Shown: positions 32,502 through 42,283, counted from the first letter of the stretch. The stretch is 64,000 nucleotides of DNA from Streptomyces sp. ATexAB-D23 (GCF_000373645.1 NZ_KB892035.1:62001-126000); one strand, 5' to 3'. The notes: a model not told the origin generated them from the letters alone. A program made the numbers and translations.

Positions 32502-33959
32502 ATGACGCAGCGTGTGCTTACGACCGAGTCCGGCGCCCCGGTCGCCGACAACCAGAACTCCGCCACCGCGGGTGCCGGAGGACCGATCCTCCTCCAGGAC
32601 GGCCACCTCCTGGAGAAGCTGGCCCGCTTCAACCGGGAGCGCATCCCGGAGCGCGTGGTGCACGCCCGGGGCTCCGGCGCGTACGGCTACTTCGAGGTGA
32701 CCGACGACGTCACCGCGTACACCCGCGCCGACTTCCTCTCCGAGCTGGGCCGCCGCACCGAGACGTTCCTGCGCTTCTCCACGGTCGCCGACTCGCTCGG
32801 CGGTGCGGACGCGGTGCGCGACCCGCGCGGCTTCGCGCTCAAGTTCTATACGAACGACGGCAATTACGACCTCGTCGGCAACAACACCCCGGTCTTCTTC
32901 ATCAAGGACCCGATCAAGTTCCCCGACTTCATCCACTCGCAGAAGCGCGACCCGTTCACGGGCCGTCAGGAGCCGGACAACGTCTGGGACTTCTGGGCCA
33001 ACTCCCCCGAGGCCACGCACCAGGTGACCTGGCTGATGGGTGACCGGGGCATCCCCGCCTCGTACCGCCACATGAACGGCTACGGCTCGCACACCTACCA
33101 GTGGACGAACGCCGAGGGCGACGCGTACTTCGTGAAGTACCACTTCAAGACGAACCAGGGCGTGCGCTCCCTCTCCGCCGACCAGGCCGCCGAGCTCGTC
33201 GGCAAGGACGGCAGCTCGCACCAGACGGACCTGCTCCAGGCCATCGAGCGCGGCATGAACCCGTCCTGGACGCTGTACGTGCAGCTCATGCCGGCCGCCG
33301 AGGCGGCGGACTACCGCTTCAACCCGTTCGACGTGACGAAGGTGTGGCCGCACACGGACTACCCGCTCCAGCGGGTGGGCCGGCTGGTGCTGGACCGCAA
33401 CCCGGACAACGTCTTCGCCGAGGTCGAGCAGGCCGCGTTCTCCCCGAACAACTTCGTGCCCGGCATCGGCCCGTCCCCGGACAAGATGCTCCAGGGACGC
33501 CTGTTCGCCTACGCGGACGCGCAGCGCTACCGCCTGGGCATCAACCACACCCAGCTCCCGGTGAACGCGCCGCGCGCGACGACCGCGGACAACTACGGCC
33601 GCGACGGGCTCCACGCCACCCGCTACGGCTCGCGCCACGACAAGAACTACGAGCCCAACTCGTACGCGGGCCCAGCCCAGACGGACACCGCGCTCTCCGC
33701 CCCGCTCCCCGTCCAGGGCTGGACCGGCACCCACGAGGCGCCCGCCCACACCAAGGACGACGACTTCTTCCAGGCGGGCGAGCTGTACCGGCTGATGTCG
33801 GACGACGAGAAGGCCCGGCTGATCGCCAACATCGCGGGCGGCCTGTCCCAGGTGACCCGGGACGACGTCATCGAGAAGAACCTCGCACACTTCCACGCGG
33901 CCGACGCCGAATACGGCAAGCGCGTGGAGGAGGCGGTCCGCGCCCTGCGCGAGGACTGA
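32502..33959 (+). CDS. Monofunctional haem catalase (clade 3 type)
   Basis: 485 residues, matching small-subunit catalases that convert H2O2 to water and O2. The distal His54 is in RVVHARGSGAYG, the distal Asn in GNYDLVGNNTPVFFIKD, and the proximal haem Tyr in RLFAYADAQRYRLG (about residue 337). ATG at 32502 was chosen by family length. The operator shared with the uricase operon suggests that it clears H2O2 from urate oxidation. Confidence 0.97.
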   Translation: MTQRVLTTESGAPVADNQNSATAGAGGPILLQDGHLLEKLARFNRERIPERVVHARGSGAYGYFEVTDDVTAYTRADFLSELGRRTETFLRFSTVADSLGGADAVRDPRGFALKFYTNDGNYDLVGNNTPVFFIKDPIKFPDFIHSQKRDPFTGRQEPDNVWDFWANSPEATHQVTWLMGDRGIPASYRHMNGYGSHTYQWTNAEGDAYFVKYHFKTNQGVRSLSADQAAELVGKDGSSHQTDLLQAIERGMNPSWTLYVQLMPAAEAADYRFNPFDVTKVWPHTDYPLQRVGRLVLDRNPDNVFAEVEQAAFSPNNFVPGIGPSPDKMLQGRLFAYADAQRYRLGINHTQLPVNAPRATTADNYGRDGLHATRYGSRHDKNYEPNSYAGPAQTDTALSAPLPVQGWTGTHEAPAHTKDDDFFQAGELYRLMSDDEKARLIANIAGGLSQVTRDDVIEKNLAHFHAADAEYGKRVEEAVRALRED

Positions 33960-34156
33960 CCCTCCCCCAAGCCCTGCCCGCGCCGACGCGTCCACCCGGA
34001 TGAGGGGTTGTGCGCGACGCGGGCAGGACGAGGCCGCGGCGGTGGCGCGATGCCAGTGCGGTGGTACGCGGGAGGGCGGCCCGGTCACCAGACCTGAAGG
34101 CCCGTGCAGCCCCCCTTCGCGCCTCCGCCGCGGTCCCTGTTCTTTTCCCTGAGCCA

Positions 34157-34200
34157 GGGCGCGGAGTACGGATACGGTCCCGTACTCCGCGCCCTTCTTC
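34157..34200 (+). terminator. Strong terminator downstream of catalase
   Basis: A perfect 15-bp stem (34157-34171 with 34180-34194) is followed by TTCTTCTTT. It lies about 200 bases after the catalase stop and marks the last clear element before the accessory island. Confidence 0.85.
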
Positions 34201-34521
34201 TTTGTGCGTCTGTACGGCCAACTCCCGGATCGTCGCCCGGGTGACCTATGCCAACGTGGCGGCCGGGGAGCGCATTCGCGGAACCAACCTGTCGTCGACG
34301 CGGACGTTCAAGCTCGGCACACACCTCGCGATACTCCATACGGCACTCACCGTGCTGTCGATGAGGCGGGGATGCCCGCGGTACCTGCCTCGGGCACCGC
34401 TGATGTGACCGAGGCCGGCCGGGCCGCCCAGAAGGCCGACCGGCCTGCCGTAGCCGTGTCGGCCCGGGGTGCGGGCGACGCCTTCGACCGAACGCAGGCT
34501 CATCCGCAGCCCTCGCGATAT
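34201..34521. other. Gene-free stretch at the edge of the accessory island
   Basis: No convincing gene is seen. One frame reads RIVARVTYANVAA, which resembles the start of a common actinobacterial exported protein (TYANV-ATLA...), then loses all similarity. It may be a very short gene remnant. Nothing else is supported. Confidence 0.4.
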
Positions 34522-34575
34522 CCGTATTCTCCTCGCCCCGCCCGACGCTTGGAGGACGGGGCGAGGAGAATACGG
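34522..34575 (-). terminator. 18-bp perfect hairpin after the oxidoreductase operon
   Basis: Arms 34522-34539 and 34558-34575 pair perfectly around an 18-base loop. It lies 34 bases past the stop of the minus-strand oxidoreductase gene. Confidence 0.75.
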
Positions 34576-34608
34576 CCGGACTTGACCGGGGCCCGCGCCC
34601 ATGCACGG

Positions 34609-35277
34609 CTACCGCATTGCGGTGGCCAGTGCCGCGCGGATGGCGTCCTCGCCGACCGGCCGTCCCTTCTCGTTCGAGGTCGGCCCGTACGGGGTCCCCC
34701 ACACCGGCGTATCCGTCGCCTGCCGCCAGCTATCGGACAGCGGTCCGGCGTCCACCACGCTGTACCCGATGGATTCGATGAACTCGGTCACCGCGGCCTT
34801 CGCCGACGCGGAGTCCCCGGCGATCGGCAGGTAGGAACGGTCGGCCGCCCCCGCCGGGCGGGCGAGTGACAGCAGGTGCTTGAAGAAGATGTTGTTGAAC
34901 GCTTTCACAAGCATGGCGTCCGGGGTGTGGCGCAGCAGCAGCTCGCTCGAGGTGAGCAACGTGCTGTCGAGCTCGGGGATGTGCCCGTCACGCTCGGGAC
35001 CGTAGTTGCATGTGTCGATGACCGTCTTCCCGGCCAGTTCCGCGGCGGGCAAGTCGGGGAACGCCTTGACCGGCACCGTGACCACGACGATGTCACCGGC
35101 CGCCGCGGCCTCCCCGCTCGTCGCCGCGGACGCCCGCGGCCCCAGTTCCGCGACCGTGTCCGCGAGCGTTTCGGGTCCGCGCGAGTTGCTGAGAACGACC
35201 CGGTGCCCGACCCCTATGGCGAGCCGCGCGACGGTATTGCCGATGTTGCCGCTTCCGATGAATCCCACAGTTGTCAT
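34609..35277 (-). CDS. F420H2:NADP-reductase-like NAD(P)-binding oxidoreductase
   Basis: 222 residues. VGFIGSGNIGNTVARLAIG (4-22) is a dinucleotide-binding start, HRVVLSNSRGPETL has the Ser/Arg expected for NADP preference, and VVTVPVKAF and KAFNNIFFKHL are typical of the F420H2-dependent NADP reductase-like family. ATG at 35277 follows GGAGGGG; the upstream open frame has no support. It is the last gene of a three-gene minus-strand set that contains a second member of the same superfamily (36862-37485). Confidence 0.82.
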   Translation of the reverse strand: MTTVGFIGSGNIGNTVARLAIGVGHRVVLSNSRGPETLADTVAELGPRASAATSGEAAAAGDIVVVTVPVKAFPDLPAAELAGKTVIDTCNYGPERDGHIPELDSTLLTSSELLLRHTPDAMLVKAFNNIFFKHLLSLARPAGAADRSYLPIAGDSASAKAAVTEFIESIGYSVVDAGPLSDSWRQATDTPVWGTPYGPTSNEKGRPVGEDAIRAALATAMR

Positions 35278-35436
35278 GTTCCGCCCCTCCCGAATAGCCG
35301 TATCCCTGTCATCCGCAGGACTCGCTGCGGTGTGGGTCCCTTGCAAGTGGTCCGCCTTGTCCGCGTCCGCTTCCGGTACCACCACGAGCTCTGGGCGCGC
35401 ACCGCGTCGCCCCCGAGTACTCCCCGCACAACCAGG

Positions 35437-36768
35437 TCAGCCGTGTTTGACCAGGTCGTTGACGGCCTGGGTGTCTTTGTAGAAGGCGTTCGCGCCGTGG
35501 ATCCTGCCCTCACGCACCGTGTAGTGCTCCACAACCTCCATCGGCAGCCGACGCCCGCTCTTCCGGGAGACGAATACGAGGTTGAGCCGCAGCTCCACCA
35601 CCTCGCCGGCTTCGACGACGGCGTAGTCCCGCACGATCATTTCTGCCGAAGTGTTGATCGTGGCTTCCAGTCGTGCGAACCCGTCGGGTCCTCGCCACTG
35701 CCCTGACCAGGGCAGGGTCTCGGCCTCCTGCCAGACCGCCTCCTCGTCGACCATCTCCAGAGCCCCACTCAGGTCACCGGCTTGCAAGCGGGTCACGAAC
35801 TTCTCCAGCGTCGCCACATCGTTGGTGCCGGCTGAGGTGCCGGCGGGGAAGTAGTGGCCGTTGTCCAGATCCGCGAGCAGGCCGGGTTGAGCGGGTTCCC
35901 AGCCGAGGGTCCGGCGGGTGATGAGGTTGGACACCGGGTAGTCCCGCGTGACGATGTTCGCGAGGAACCCGAAGTATCCCGGCACCATCAGTTCGTCCGA
36001 GGGAATGCTCACCGCGGGCAGGCCCAGGCGGCTGCCGATGGCCTCGGCGAGCTCGCGGAACGGGATGCCCCCATCCTCAACCGCGTGCCAATACGTGCCG
36101 GCCGGCCCCTTCTCCAGCGCCAAGCGGAACAACGAGGCGACATCGCGGACGTGCACGGCGTTCCACAGGTTCGCGCCGTCTCCAGGGTAGCCGGCGAAGC
36201 CCTTCTCCTTGGCGAGCGCGATCAGCATGGGGAGGAAGCCGGCATCGGTCGTGCTGTGCATGATGTTGGCAATCCGCACGACCGACGAGCGCACTCCCTG
36301 TTCGGCGAGGCCGATCACGGCGGCCTCCACGACATTGCGAACCCGGAGGATGCCCTTGTGCTCATCACCGACGGAAAGGGCCGGGTCCTCCTCGGTGGCG
36401 GGCCGGTCCAGCTTCCCGGGCGACCCTATGCTCCCCGCCGCGACGAGCGGCTTTCCGGTTTCCGCGAGTGCCTCGCCGTACGCGAGCATGATCGGGAGCT
36501 CCGCGGCGGCCACGGCGTCCATCCCGCCGGACGCAAGCAGGTCCTGCCGGTGCGCGACGTGGATGACGCCGTCGGAATCCGCGGCCGCCTCCTTGAGCCT
36601 GTCGAGATCCTCAAGACCGCCGCGGCGCACCTTGGCGCCGAGCGCGGACAGCGCCGCTGCGGCCGTGTCCGACCGGGCCAGGCCGGTGACCTCGTGCCCG
36701 GCGGCGACGAGCTCGGGGATGATGTACGAACCGGAATGGCCGGTCCCGCCAGTGACGAAAACACGCAC
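35437..36768 (-). CDS. NAD-dependent epimerase/SDR fused to a SnoaL-like domain
   Basis: 443 residues. The first 290 or so form an extended short-chain dehydrogenase (MRVFVTGGTGHSGSYI, GVIHVAHRQD, late PVSNLITRRTLGWEPAQPG). The last 120 (DVATLEKFVTRLQAGDLSGAL ... VVEHYTVREGRIHG) read as a SnoaL/NTF2-like domain. The two are usually separate proteins, so this is a natural fusion or a frame-joined pair; no frameshift signal is seen. GTG at 36768 has GGAG at 6 bases. Substrate unknown. Confidence 0.8.
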   Translation of the reverse strand: MRVFVTGGTGHSGSYIIPELVAAGHEVTGLARSDTAAAALSALGAKVRRGGLEDLDRLKEAAADSDGVIHVAHRQDLLASGGMDAVAAAELPIMLAYGEALAETGKPLVAAGSIGSPGKLDRPATEEDPALSVGDEHKGILRVRNVVEAAVIGLAEQGVRSSVVRIANIMHSTTDAGFLPMLIALAKEKGFAGYPGDGANLWNAVHVRDVASLFRLALEKGPAGTYWHAVEDGGIPFRELAEAIGSRLGLPAVSIPSDELMVPGYFGFLANIVTRDYPVSNLITRRTLGWEPAQPGLLADLDNGHYFPAGTSAGTNDVATLEKFVTRLQAGDLSGALEMVDEEAVWQEAETLPWSGQWRGPDGFARLEATINTSAEMIVRDYAVVEAGEVVELRLNLVFVSRKSGRRLPMEVVEHYTVREGRIHGANAFYKDTQAVNDLVKHG

Positions 36769-36861
36769 TGCTGCTCCATGTGAGGGTAGGTGGGGGGCTG
36801 TTTGTCGCGTGCTCCAGGCCGACCGACGTGTGTGACGCGAGACGTGGTGGTGCGGCCGTGC

Positions 36862-37485
36862 TCAGTCGGGAAGGCCGATGCCGAGGGAGAAGTCGAAATT
36901 CCCCACGCCATGGCGGGCCAGGCTGATCATCAGCAGGCCCGTTCCTTCCAGCCAGCGCGCCACCTCCAGGCCGCCGGTATCCAACGGGCGCAGCCCGAGG
37001 CTCTCGATGAAGGCCGACACGCTCGCCTTGGCCCGCGCGTCATCGCCGGCGAAGAGCACGTCCAGCGGGCCGCCCTGGGCCAGGACGTGGCCGAAGACGG
37101 TATTGAACGCCTTCACGACGTGCGCGCTCGCCGGGACGGCCTTGGCGATCTCCTGCGCGCCGGAAGTGCCGTCAGGGACGGCCAGCCCGGTGGCGTCGGC
37201 GTTGGAGGTGTTGGAGACGTCGATGACGACCTTGCCGGCCAGCGCGTCCCCGTACTGGGCGACGACCGGCACGGCGCCGGCATACGGCACCGCGAGGACG
37301 ACGAGGTCGCCGGCCGGAGTGGTGCCGAATGTCCCGGCCGTGGCACCGCCACCGAGCGCGGCGGCCAGGTCCTTGGCCTTGACCGCGTCGCGGCCGATGA
37401 CCTCGACGATGTTGCCGCCCTCGATCGCGCGGGCACCTATGGCGCGGGCCACGCCCCCCAGGCCGATGATGCTGATGCTGCTCAT
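36862..37485 (-). CDS. NADPH-dependent F420 reductase-like oxidoreductase
   Basis: 207 residues. SIIGLGGVARAIGARAI (4-20) is the nucleotide-binding start; VVLAVPYAGAVPVV, VVIDVSNTSN and HVVKAFNTVFGHVLA are family blocks. It is first in the oxidoreductase operon and diverges from a LysR regulator across 195 bases, which suggests LysR control. Distinct in sequence from the 34609 gene, so not a recent duplicate. Confidence 0.82.
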   Translation of the reverse strand: MSSISIIGLGGVARAIGARAIEGGNIVEVIGRDAVKAKDLAAALGGGATAGTFGTTPAGDLVVLAVPYAGAVPVVAQYGDALAGKVVIDVSNTSNADATGLAVPDGTSGAQEIAKAVPASAHVVKAFNTVFGHVLAQGGPLDVLFAGDDARAKASVSAFIESLGLRPLDTGGLEVARWLEGTGLLMISLARHGVGNFDFSLGIGLPD

Positions 37486-37680
37486 GGTGTGCTGCCTTCC
37501 GAAGAGTTGGACAGGGCGCCGCGCCGACCCGTTGTCATCAACGGTTGTGTGGTCGAGGCCGTCGGATGACGAACCTGGGGCAGCGCTCGATTCCCGAGAC
37601 TGTCACCGGCCCGAACGGCTGTCCAAGACCTGTTTCAGCGGCTGCGATACCCTGAAGGCATCGCCGGATCGGGAGGCACC

Positions 37681-38592
37681 ATGGATCTGGACCTGCGCAA
37701 GTTGCGCTACTTCGTCGCCGTCGCCGACAAGCTCCACTTCGGCCGCGCCGCCGATGAGCTGCACATCGCACAGCCAGTACTCAGCCGGCAGATCCGCGCG
37801 CTGGAGAAGGATCTCGGCACCCTGCTGCTGACAAGGGACAGCCACGGCGTGTCGCTGACCGACGCCGGCAGGCAGCTGTTGACCGACGCCGGCCCGCTGC
37901 TGGCCTCCGCGCACGCGGCCCGCCGCCGGGTGACCGTGGCCGCGCGGGGCAGCCGGCGGATAACGGTCGGCTTCCGGGCAGGCATTGCGGTCGCCCCGGC
38001 GGTACAAGTGTTCGCCACCCAGCACCCGGACGTTCTGGTGGACGTGCAACGGATCGACTGGGACGACCAGGCCCCGATGCTGCTCGACGGTCGCATCGAC
38101 CTTGGCTATGTGCGGCTGCCCATCGACGAGGCCGGTCTGCGCGTCGCCCCGCTCTACACCGAGCCACGGGTGGCGGTGCTGCCCGTCGGCCACCGGTTGG
38201 CCGGCAAGGACGAGGTCACCGAGGCCGATCTGGCTGGTGAGCCGCTGGTCTGGCATGCCGACACGAGCACGCAGCCCACCAGGCACCCGCACCCCAACGC
38301 CGGCTACCTGGCGCGCGGGGTGGACGAAACTCTCGAGCATGTCGCGGCCGGCCGGGGCATCTCGTTCCTGGCCCGTTCGGCGACCGTGTTCTACTCGCAT
38401 CCGGACGTCATCTATGTGCCCGTCCCGGATCTGGCGCCCGACCAGGTGTGCCTCGCGGTGCCGACATCCCGCATCTCGCCGGTGGTCGACGACTTCTTCA
38501 CCGCGGCTCAGGCGGCGGCCGAAGTCACCGCAGAATGCGGGAACTATGAAATGTGGCGGCGTGGAGGCGAAGCCGCTGCAAAGCACGGTTGA
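37681..38592 (+). CDS. LysR-family transcriptional regulator
   Basis: 303 residues. The N-terminal HTH begins MDLDLRKLRYFVAVADKLHF and includes AQPVLSRQIRALEKDLG (about 37-53); the C-terminal part is the usual effector domain. ATG follows GGGAGG. The divergent intergenic region has TTTCAG...CTGAA spaced like a LysR T-N11-A box near 37633-37656. It probably controls the divergent oxidoreductase genes. Confidence 0.9.
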   Translation: MDLDLRKLRYFVAVADKLHFGRAADELHIAQPVLSRQIRALEKDLGTLLLTRDSHGVSLTDAGRQLLTDAGPLLASAHAARRRVTVAARGSRRITVGFRAGIAVAPAVQVFATQHPDVLVDVQRIDWDDQAPMLLDGRIDLGYVRLPIDEAGLRVAPLYTEPRVAVLPVGHRLAGKDEVTEADLAGEPLVWHADTSTQPTRHPHPNAGYLARGVDETLEHVAAGRGISFLARSATVFYSHPDVIYVPVPDLAPDQVCLAVPTSRISPVVDDFFTAAQAAAEVTAECGNYEMWRRGGEAAAKHG

Positions 38593-38660
38593 GCAGTTCG
38601 ACTGACAACAGCACCGCCGGCAGAGGGCACGCGGCCACAGGTGCACCGACGATGTGCACA

Positions 38661-39383
38661 TCAGTTGCCGGGCCGAGCGGAGCCCGCCGATGCGGCGGTC
38701 CGGTGCAACGTGTCCGCGAGGAGCAGCGCGTCGTCGGCGTCCAGGTAGTCGAAGCGGACTCGGTTGCCGCCGTGCCGGCCTCGGCAATGTCCGCAGGTGG
38801 GCACCGACTCGACAAGCAGCACCTGGCCGGTCGCGGAAATCACCCGCTCCAGTTCCCGGGCGAACCGCTCGTGGTCGTGCCAGTCCCCGAGGTCGAGGTC
38901 GCGCAGGACCGACTCGTCACCGCCAAGACTGCGATAGAGCAGCGCGCCCGCGTCCATATCGAACATGCCGATGTCGATGAGGGACCGGATCCCCATGGTC
39001 TGAATGTCGGGACGCCGCTCGACGCCGATGTGCGCCAGCGCGCGGTGCAGCTGCAATGCCGCGTTCTGCACCTCGGTCAGACGCGCTTCGATCAGCCTCC
39101 CGAGGGCCCGGACTTCCCTCTCCGAGGGCAGGGTGAGAAGCAGCTCGTGGCCGGGGCACGGCAGGGGCTGTTCGAGGCGTGCCACGTCGGCGGTAATGCC
39201 TTCGGCGAGCAAGTGGGCCCGCACGTCTCCGTGCGTCCACGGGTGGGCGGCCGAGGAAACCAACCTCAGGCGCCAGCCACCCGGCGCGAGGCCTTCCTCC
39301 AGCTCGAAGTCGAGACCGGCGTACTCCAGTACGGGCTTCAGCGCGCTGGCCGGGGCCACCGCAGTCGTCAGCGATTGTGTCAT
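38661..39383 (-). CDS. Uncharacterised protein with CGHC motif
   Basis: 240 residues, no family recognised, no signal peptide or membrane segment. Early part LEYAGLDFELEEGLAPGGWRL, middle part ending DIGMFDMDAGALLYRSLGG, and a C-terminal PTCGHCRGRHGGNRVRF that could bind a metal or be redox-active. ATG at 39383 follows GAGGA. It lies on the same strand as a HATPase protein 134 bases upstream. Confidence 0.6.
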   Translation of the reverse strand: MTQSLTTAVAPASALKPVLEYAGLDFELEEGLAPGGWRLRLVSSAAHPWTHGDVRAHLLAEGITADVARLEQPLPCPGHELLLTLPSEREVRALGRLIEARLTEVQNAALQLHRALAHIGVERRPDIQTMGIRSLIDIGMFDMDAGALLYRSLGGDESVLRDLDLGDWHDHERFARELERVISATGQVLLVESVPTCGHCRGRHGGNRVRFDYLDADDALLLADTLHRTAASAGSARPGN

Positions 39384-39517
39384 CGGGTAGTCCTCGTGAG
39401 GTAGGTCGAACACCTGCTTGCGTGTGCGGTGGCAAGCCGCTCGATGGCGTACCGCGCGGGCGGAAGACGGTGTCCGCAGCTCGTTGGCACAGTCGCCCAG
39501 CCAGTGGGTCGACACAC

Positions 39518-40093
39518 TCAGAGATCCTTGATGCCGACGAGGACGCGACCGATCAAATTCGCGTCGGCCCGTGCGTCCTTGGGCGCCCGGAGGCCATTCG
39601 ATGCGGGCCGACCCGGGGACGTCGCCGAAGCGTCGCGGCCCTCATTCGGCCCCGTGGCAGCGAGCGCGACCTCGGCCCACACCACTTTGCCCGGCGCGTC
39701 ACGAGCCGGGTAGTACCCCCAGGCTCTGCTCATCGCCGCCACGATGAAGACTCCTCGCCCGCCCGTCGCATCGACACCGACCTCCTTCAGAACGGGCGGC
39801 CTCGCATCGCGGTCCCACACCGACAACCTGACGGCGCCGGACACGACTTCCAGCAACAGCTCGAAGGTCTGCACGCTGCTCTGCGACAAGAACGGCGGCG
39901 GCTCCTCGCCGTCCTCCGAGTGCCGCACGGCATTGGTCGCCAGTTCCGACACCAGGAGCTGCGCCGTCTCGACGGCGTCGGCAGACACTCCCCAGCCCGA
40001 AAGAACATCGGCAGTGTGCAGCCGCGCCAGAGCCACGGCGTTGGGCGTATCCGCCAACGCGAGCCGGCTTTTCCGGGGCGGTTCGTGGGGCAT
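39518..40093 (-). CDS. ATP-binding anti-sigma/RsbW-like protein
   Basis: 191 residues with a HATPase_c domain: N-box LLVSELATNAVRHS (about 50-63) and G-box DATGGRGVFIVAAMSRAWG (about 115-133). Streptomyces encodes many such small kinases, often paired with HTH regulators. ATG at 40093 has GGAGG at 7 bases. It diverges from the TPR-type regulator at 40348. Confidence 0.85.
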   Translation of the reverse strand: MPHEPPRKSRLALADTPNAVALARLHTADVLSGWGVSADAVETAQLLVSELATNAVRHSEDGEEPPPFLSQSSVQTFELLLEVVSGAVRLSVWDRDARPPVLKEVGVDATGGRGVFIVAAMSRAWGYYPARDAPGKVVWAEVALAATGPNEGRDASATSPGRPASNGLRAPKDARADANLIGRVLVGIKDL

Positions 40094-40347
40094 GGCAAGC
40101 CTCCTGAGTCGAGCGATGAACTCGTGGAACAACTGCGTGTGGTCTCAGGACCCGCTCCACTCCCAGCAGCCCTTCAGGGCGGAACGAGCCGTTACCAGTC
40201 GCTCGCAATGAGTGACCGACATCCAGTTAACTCCTTTCCGCCAAGGGCTGGTTAGGGCGTTCACGTGCTCACCCAGCAGGCTCACCTAGGGCGTTTTGAC
40301 CTGGCCTTTACCTGGTGGGCCTAGAGCCCGGCGACTACCGTGCCCGC

Positions 40348-41631
40348 ATGGACGCGATCCGCAACACCGTCCTTGAGACGTGGATGACCGAGCATGGATA
40401 CAGCTCCAACAGCCTTGCTGATGCCGTGAACAGCGCTGTCGAAGAGCTGACGGGACGCCCGGGCGGGCTCGACGGGTCATCGGTCAGGGGGTGGAAGGCA
40501 GGCCGAGTTGCTTGGCCGAAGTCAGCAACCCGTACCGCGCTTGAGACGGTGACCGGATTACCCGCTGTCGCCCTGGGGTTCGTGCCACGGACCCGGCCTT
40601 CGCCCATCCCGGCGTCATCGCAGCTGGAGGAGCCCGACATGAAGCGCCGCACCCTCGTCGGCGGCATCGCAGCGGCGATCACTGCGACTTCAGCCCCAGG
40701 GGCCGCGTCACCGCGCCGAATCGGCATGAGCGACGTCAACCGGCTGAACAAGCGCTTCGCCGAGATCATCGCCAACGACCACCGCCACGGCGGGCAACCC
40801 CGCATCGAGGAACAGGCCACCGCGCTCGCCGACGAGGCACTCAACCTCCAGAACGCGGGCAGTGCCACGCAGCGAGTACGCAACAGTCTTTACGCCTCCG
40901 GAGCCGCATTCCGTTCGTCCGCGATGTGGGCGGCCATCGACGGCCGGCGCTACGAGGCCGCGAAGGCGCACATGCGCGAGGCGCAGGCCCTCGCGGAGAT
41001 GTCGGGTGACCAGGCGATCAAGTTCCGCATCTGGAGTCACGCGGGCACCATGTACCGCCACATGGGCCGCCCCGCCGACGCAATCGCTGCCAACGATGTC
41101 GCACGGAACCTGCACCTGACCCGCCGTGACCCGCTCTTCGCTTGCCTGGGGCATGCCCGCCACGCCGCCACCCTCGGCATCACTGGTGACGCAACAGCCG
41201 TAAAGCACGCCCTCGGCTGCGCCCAAGAAGCGTTCGAACGCGCTGATCCGGATCTCGCTCGCCCGGCCTGGATGGCCGGCGTCCGCAACGGCGCAGAACT
41301 CGAGACCCTTGCGCTGTCGGCGTACCTCCGCCTCGGAATCTACGAGCAGGCCGAGTCACACGCCCACCGAAGCCTGGCCCTGCTTCCCCCTCAAATTCGG
41401 CGTGACCGCGCCATCAACACCGCCCGGCTCGCACAGGCCCAACTTGGCCAGGGCGCGCCTGACGCCGCTCCAGCCACCGCAATGAGGGTGCCCGCGGACG
41501 CAGCTACCCAGCACGCCCGGGTCGCAGGCATGCTTCGGGAGTTCGGGACCGCGTTACGTACCTCCGTACCGGGCAGTTCTGCCGTGGGTGCCTGGAATGA
41601 GCACACCGCCTCCTGGAGAATGACCGCATGA
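40348..41631 (+). CDS. HTH/TPR-type regulator
   Basis: 427 residues. The first 80 (MDAIRNTVLETWMTEHGYSS ... SVRGWKAGRVAWPKSATR) look like an XRE-type helix-turn-helix, followed by a short hydrophobic stretch (RRTLVGGIAAAITATSA, about 99-115) and alpha-helical repeats of TPR type (RYEAAKAHMREAQALAEMSG, ADAIAANDVARNLH). The ATG at 40348 has no clear ribosome site; the upstream in-frame TTG is less likely. It forms a divergent pair with the HATPase gene, a common Streptomyces signalling layout. Confidence 0.72.
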   Translation: MDAIRNTVLETWMTEHGYSSNSLADAVNSAVEELTGRPGGLDGSSVRGWKAGRVAWPKSATRTALETVTGLPAVALGFVPRTRPSPIPASSQLEEPDMKRRTLVGGIAAAITATSAPGAASPRRIGMSDVNRLNKRFAEIIANDHRHGGQPRIEEQATALADEALNLQNAGSATQRVRNSLYASGAAFRSSAMWAAIDGRRYEAAKAHMREAQALAEMSGDQAIKFRIWSHAGTMYRHMGRPADAIAANDVARNLHLTRRDPLFACLGHARHAATLGITGDATAVKHALGCAQEAFERADPDLARPAWMAGVRNGAELETLALSAYLRLGIYEQAESHAHRSLALLPPQIRRDRAINTARLAQAQLGQGAPDAAPATAMRVPADAATQHARVAGMLREFGTALRTSVPGSSAVGAWNEHTASWRMTA

Positions 41632-41640
41632 GCGTGCGGC

Positions 41641-42060
41641 CTGCTGCCAGCCGCGCCGGCCCACCACTATGGGCACCGTGGGCGACGACCTCCAAGGCGT
41701 GTACGCCGAGGTTCACATCCCGCTTGCTCACCTGCCCACGGCTATTCCCGGCAGTCCGCCCCACACGACCACGCCGAAGAAGCGGCACTGGCCGAACTGC
41801 CGCCCCAGGCCCCCCGTCTCACAACCGCCACGATCTACAGCTCCCTCGAACCCTGCGCAAAACGTGCCTCCCGCCCCCACCCGTGTGCACAACTCATCAC
41901 GGAGTCCGGCTTGCGACGCGTAGTCACGGCATGGACCGAGCCGGACACCTTCGTCCCCGGCTCAAACGGAACGAAGAGGCTCGAAGCCGCCGGCGTCGTA
42001 GTCGTGACGATGCCCGGGTACGCGGCAGCTGCACAGTCCCCCAATCAGCATCTGCTATGA
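41641..42060 (+). pseudogene. Broken deaminase (RibD/dCMP deaminase type)
   Basis: In one frame ending with TGA at 42058-42060 the sequence reads AHGYSRQSAPHDHAEEAALAELP and later SSLEPCAKRASRPHPCAQLI, the HAE and PC-x9-C zinc motifs of cytidine/riboflavin-type deaminases, then GLRRVVTAWTEPDTFVPGSNG. The frame is open only from a stop at 41629 and has no ATG, GTG or TTG before the motifs. The expected first 50 residues are missing from it, so a frameshift or deletion near 41700-41740 has destroyed the N-terminus. It follows the TPR-type regulator directly. Confidence 0.72.
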
Positions 42061-42283
42061 CGATCAGCCACGACAGCGCCCCTACTCTGCGCAGCGTTTC
42101 TCATGGACCCTGCTGTCAACTGCCGCAGTGCAGGTGATCGGAAGCAGTTGCCCCGCAGCCGCCGGTCTGTCGACGGAGCTGAGGGAGTGAACATGAATCA
42201 CGTCCGCGCGACTTGTCCGGCGAGCAGCAGACCCCGACTCACCTACGCCTACATCCAGGCCGAGTTGGACGGATGCCACGACA

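Noticed and set aside
41628..42137. 169-codon Arg/Pro-rich frame after the TPR regulator
   Set aside because: No similarity to any protein; the deaminase motifs are in a different frame of the same DNA.
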